From NCBI RefSeq assembly GCF_964340395.1, contig NC_135567.1:16407806-16471805 (forward strand): DNA of 64,000 nt. Reading direction: 5' to 3'. This document shows positions 62,756 through 64,000 of this stretch, piece by piece. Position numbers and translations under genes: made by a program. A model generated the notes under the pieces. The model searched no databases. It was not told the DNA's origin and worked only from the letters and a program-made list of their open reading frames with translations. Each line of letters opens with the position of its first letter. Positions within the stretch are counted from its first letter, which is position 1. This DNA is from Glandiceps talaboti (taxonomy: Eukaryota > Hemichordata > Enteropneusta > Spengelidae).

Positions 62756-63777
62756 CTAAACAATGACGCAGCACCGACAATACCTCTGACGTCCCCCGCC
62801 TACTGATGGTGGTGGTGTGACGGGTGCAAAATACGCATGTACTTTGATTTCGGGTAACTGGGTCTGAAAACGAGGAAAAATAGAAATACAAAGTCTGTCA
62901 ATAGATACAAAAGTTTTATTCTACAAACATTGTGGAAACCCTGTATGTATGTAAAAGTGTACATTTTATGGACTGGCTCAGTGCTAACACTAGGCTGGTA
63001 CTAACACCTCACCAGTATGTGTTAGTCACTGGAAGGGTTAATACCTGCACCACCACCCCTATGTTAACACCAGGCTCGCTTAGTGCTAACACTAGGCTGG
63101 TACAAACACCTCACCAGTATGTGTTAGCAACTGGAAGGGTTAATACCTGCACCACCACCCCTATGTTAACACCAGACTAGCTTAGTGCTAACACTAGGCT
63201 GGTACAAACACCTCACCAGTATGTGTTAGCAACTGCAAGGGTTAATACCTGCACCACCACCCCTATGTTAACACCAGACTAGCTTAGTGCTAACACTAGG
63301 CTGGCACTAACACCTCACCAGTATGTGTAGTCACTGGAAGGGTTAATACCTGCACCACCACCTCTATGGTAACACCCGACTTGCTCAGTGCTAACACTAG
63401 GCTGGCACTAACACCTCACCAGTATGTGTTAGCAACTGGAAGGGTTAATACCTGCACCACCACCCATATGAGGCTATGTTAACACCAGACTAGGTCAGTG
63501 CTAACACTTGTCGAGTTGTGGTAATTGGAACATTTTAAAGCAATACGCTGTAACGCATACTAACCCTTAATCTCCTAATGCCAGCCCTTGTAATAAGTTG
63601 ACAGTCGTAGAGTTCTATTCGTTGGAGGCATTGGCATCCCATGAGGTGTTCTAACGAAGCGTCTGTTATGAGTGGACAGTTATCCAATTCTATAACCTGT
63701 AGATGTTCTGTAGCACACGCACTGGTTCCTAAGTGTCGAATACCTTCATCTGTTATTAGCTCACAGTGGGACAAACT
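62756..63777 (-). CDS. fbxl20: FBXL20/FBXL2 orthologue, last two coding exons (5' part outside window)
   Basis: Exon 63,777-63,565 (acceptor TTTTTTGCAG, donor GTTAGT, phase 0) encodes 71 residues starting SLSHCELITDEGIRHLG. It carries Cys-type leucine-rich repeats (VIELDNCPLITDASLEHL, RIELYDCQLITRAG). Exon 62,863-62,756 (acceptor TTTTCAG) adds 35 residues ending PPPSVGGGRQRYCRCCVIV and a stop. Both match the known C-terminus of vertebrate FBXL20/FBXL2, the substrate-binding part of an SCF ubiquitin ligase. The last four residues, CVIV, form a CaaX box, so the protein is probably prenylated and membrane-attached. The final residue is V where, as I recall, the vertebrate proteins have L. The wording is nearer FBXL20, but an invertebrate single gene could be co-orthologous to both. 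Earlier exons with F-box and other repeats must lie to the right. Confidence 0.93.
62970..63510. repeat. Minisatellite, about 119-bp unit, inside the FBXL intron
   Basis: Four to five units: agtgctaacactaggctggt, acacctcaccagtatgtgtt, agcaactggaagggttaata and cctgcaccaccacccctatg. Lies wholly between the last two coding exons. Confidence 0.95.
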
Positions 63778-63784
63778 CTGCAAA

Positions 63785-64000
63785 AAAGTATAAATCAATA
63801 AATGAATGAATAAATAGATAAATACACTTATTAATAAATAAACACATACATACATACATTCATACATACATACATACATGCATGTATGCATACATACATA
63901 TATACATACATACATACATACATACATACGCACATACATCCATCCATCCATCCATCCATCCATCCATCCATCCATACATACATACATACATACATACATA
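63785..64000. repeat. AAAT/ATAC/CATC microsatellite at the window edge
   Basis: AATA-type, then TACA and CATC units run to the window end inside the next FBXL intron. The open frame that appears to extend the FBXL exon upstream here is only microsatellite. Confidence 0.93.

Noticed and set aside
62700-62891. 63-codon minus-strand frame over the last FBXL exon
   Set aside because: Wrong frame. The correct frame continues the LRR protein and ends in the CaaX box.
63778-63999. N-terminal extension of the FBXL exon frame
   Set aside because: Pure microsatellite translation upstream of a clear TTTTTTGCAG acceptor.

Overview
This is eukaryotic DNA from an animal. Genes are split by introns with GT-AG borders. 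The products are animal families: a vesicular zinc transporter, TRIM/NHL proteins, a C2H2 zinc-finger protein and an F-box/LRR protein ending in a CaaX box. The base composition is AT-rich, with long microsatellites, many minisatellites and many small foldback transposons. The gene set fits a marine invertebrate, such as a hemichordate, another invertebrate deuterostome or a lophotrochozoan. I cannot place it more precisely from sequence alone.

Layout. 1-10,200: no confident gene, but several old segmental duplications and a possible LINE 3' end. 10,247-11,596 (-): an intronless RING/B-box/NHL protein. 14,968-17,656 (-): a three-exon gene rebuilt here from phase-compatible splice sites. It encodes a type II membrane protein with a Ser/Thr-rich stalk and five tectonin/tachylectin-like repeats. 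Its first two exons lie in one arm of a ~4.3 kb inverted duplication (about 15,585-19,853), and the other arm carries a decayed copy on the + strand. 22,841-36,065 (+): a complete seven-exon SLC30A zinc transporter of the ZnT2/3/4/8 type. Its introns are full of minisatellites and foldback elements. 40,672-43,121: an apparently complete piggyBac transposon with an intact transposase. It sits between TTAA sites inside a 51-bp minisatellite. 43,447-45,933 (-): an 828-aa protein that carries a DZIP3-type HEPN domain with the R-N-x3-H motif, followed by B-box, coiled coil, filamin repeat and beta-propeller. 48,057-51,970 (+): a three-coding-exon, ten-finger C2H2 protein. 52,000-62,750: no confident gene, several foldback elements and minisatellites. 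62,756-63,777 (-): the last two coding exons of an FBXL20/FBXL2 orthologue, whose 5' part lies beyond the window.

The genes do not form a pathway or operon. Two points stand out. One is the pair of unusual proteins: the HEPN-TRIM-like protein and the membrane-anchored propeller lectin-like protein with its mirror-image pseudogene. The other is an unusually readable record of cut-and-paste transposition. Several non-autonomous foldback elements have termini TAG...CTA and 9-10 bp target duplications, one has an 8-bp duplication, one has TTAA, and there is one autonomous-looking piggyBac. All exon borders were inferred by eye from splice consensus, reading phase and family knowledge. No database search was possible.
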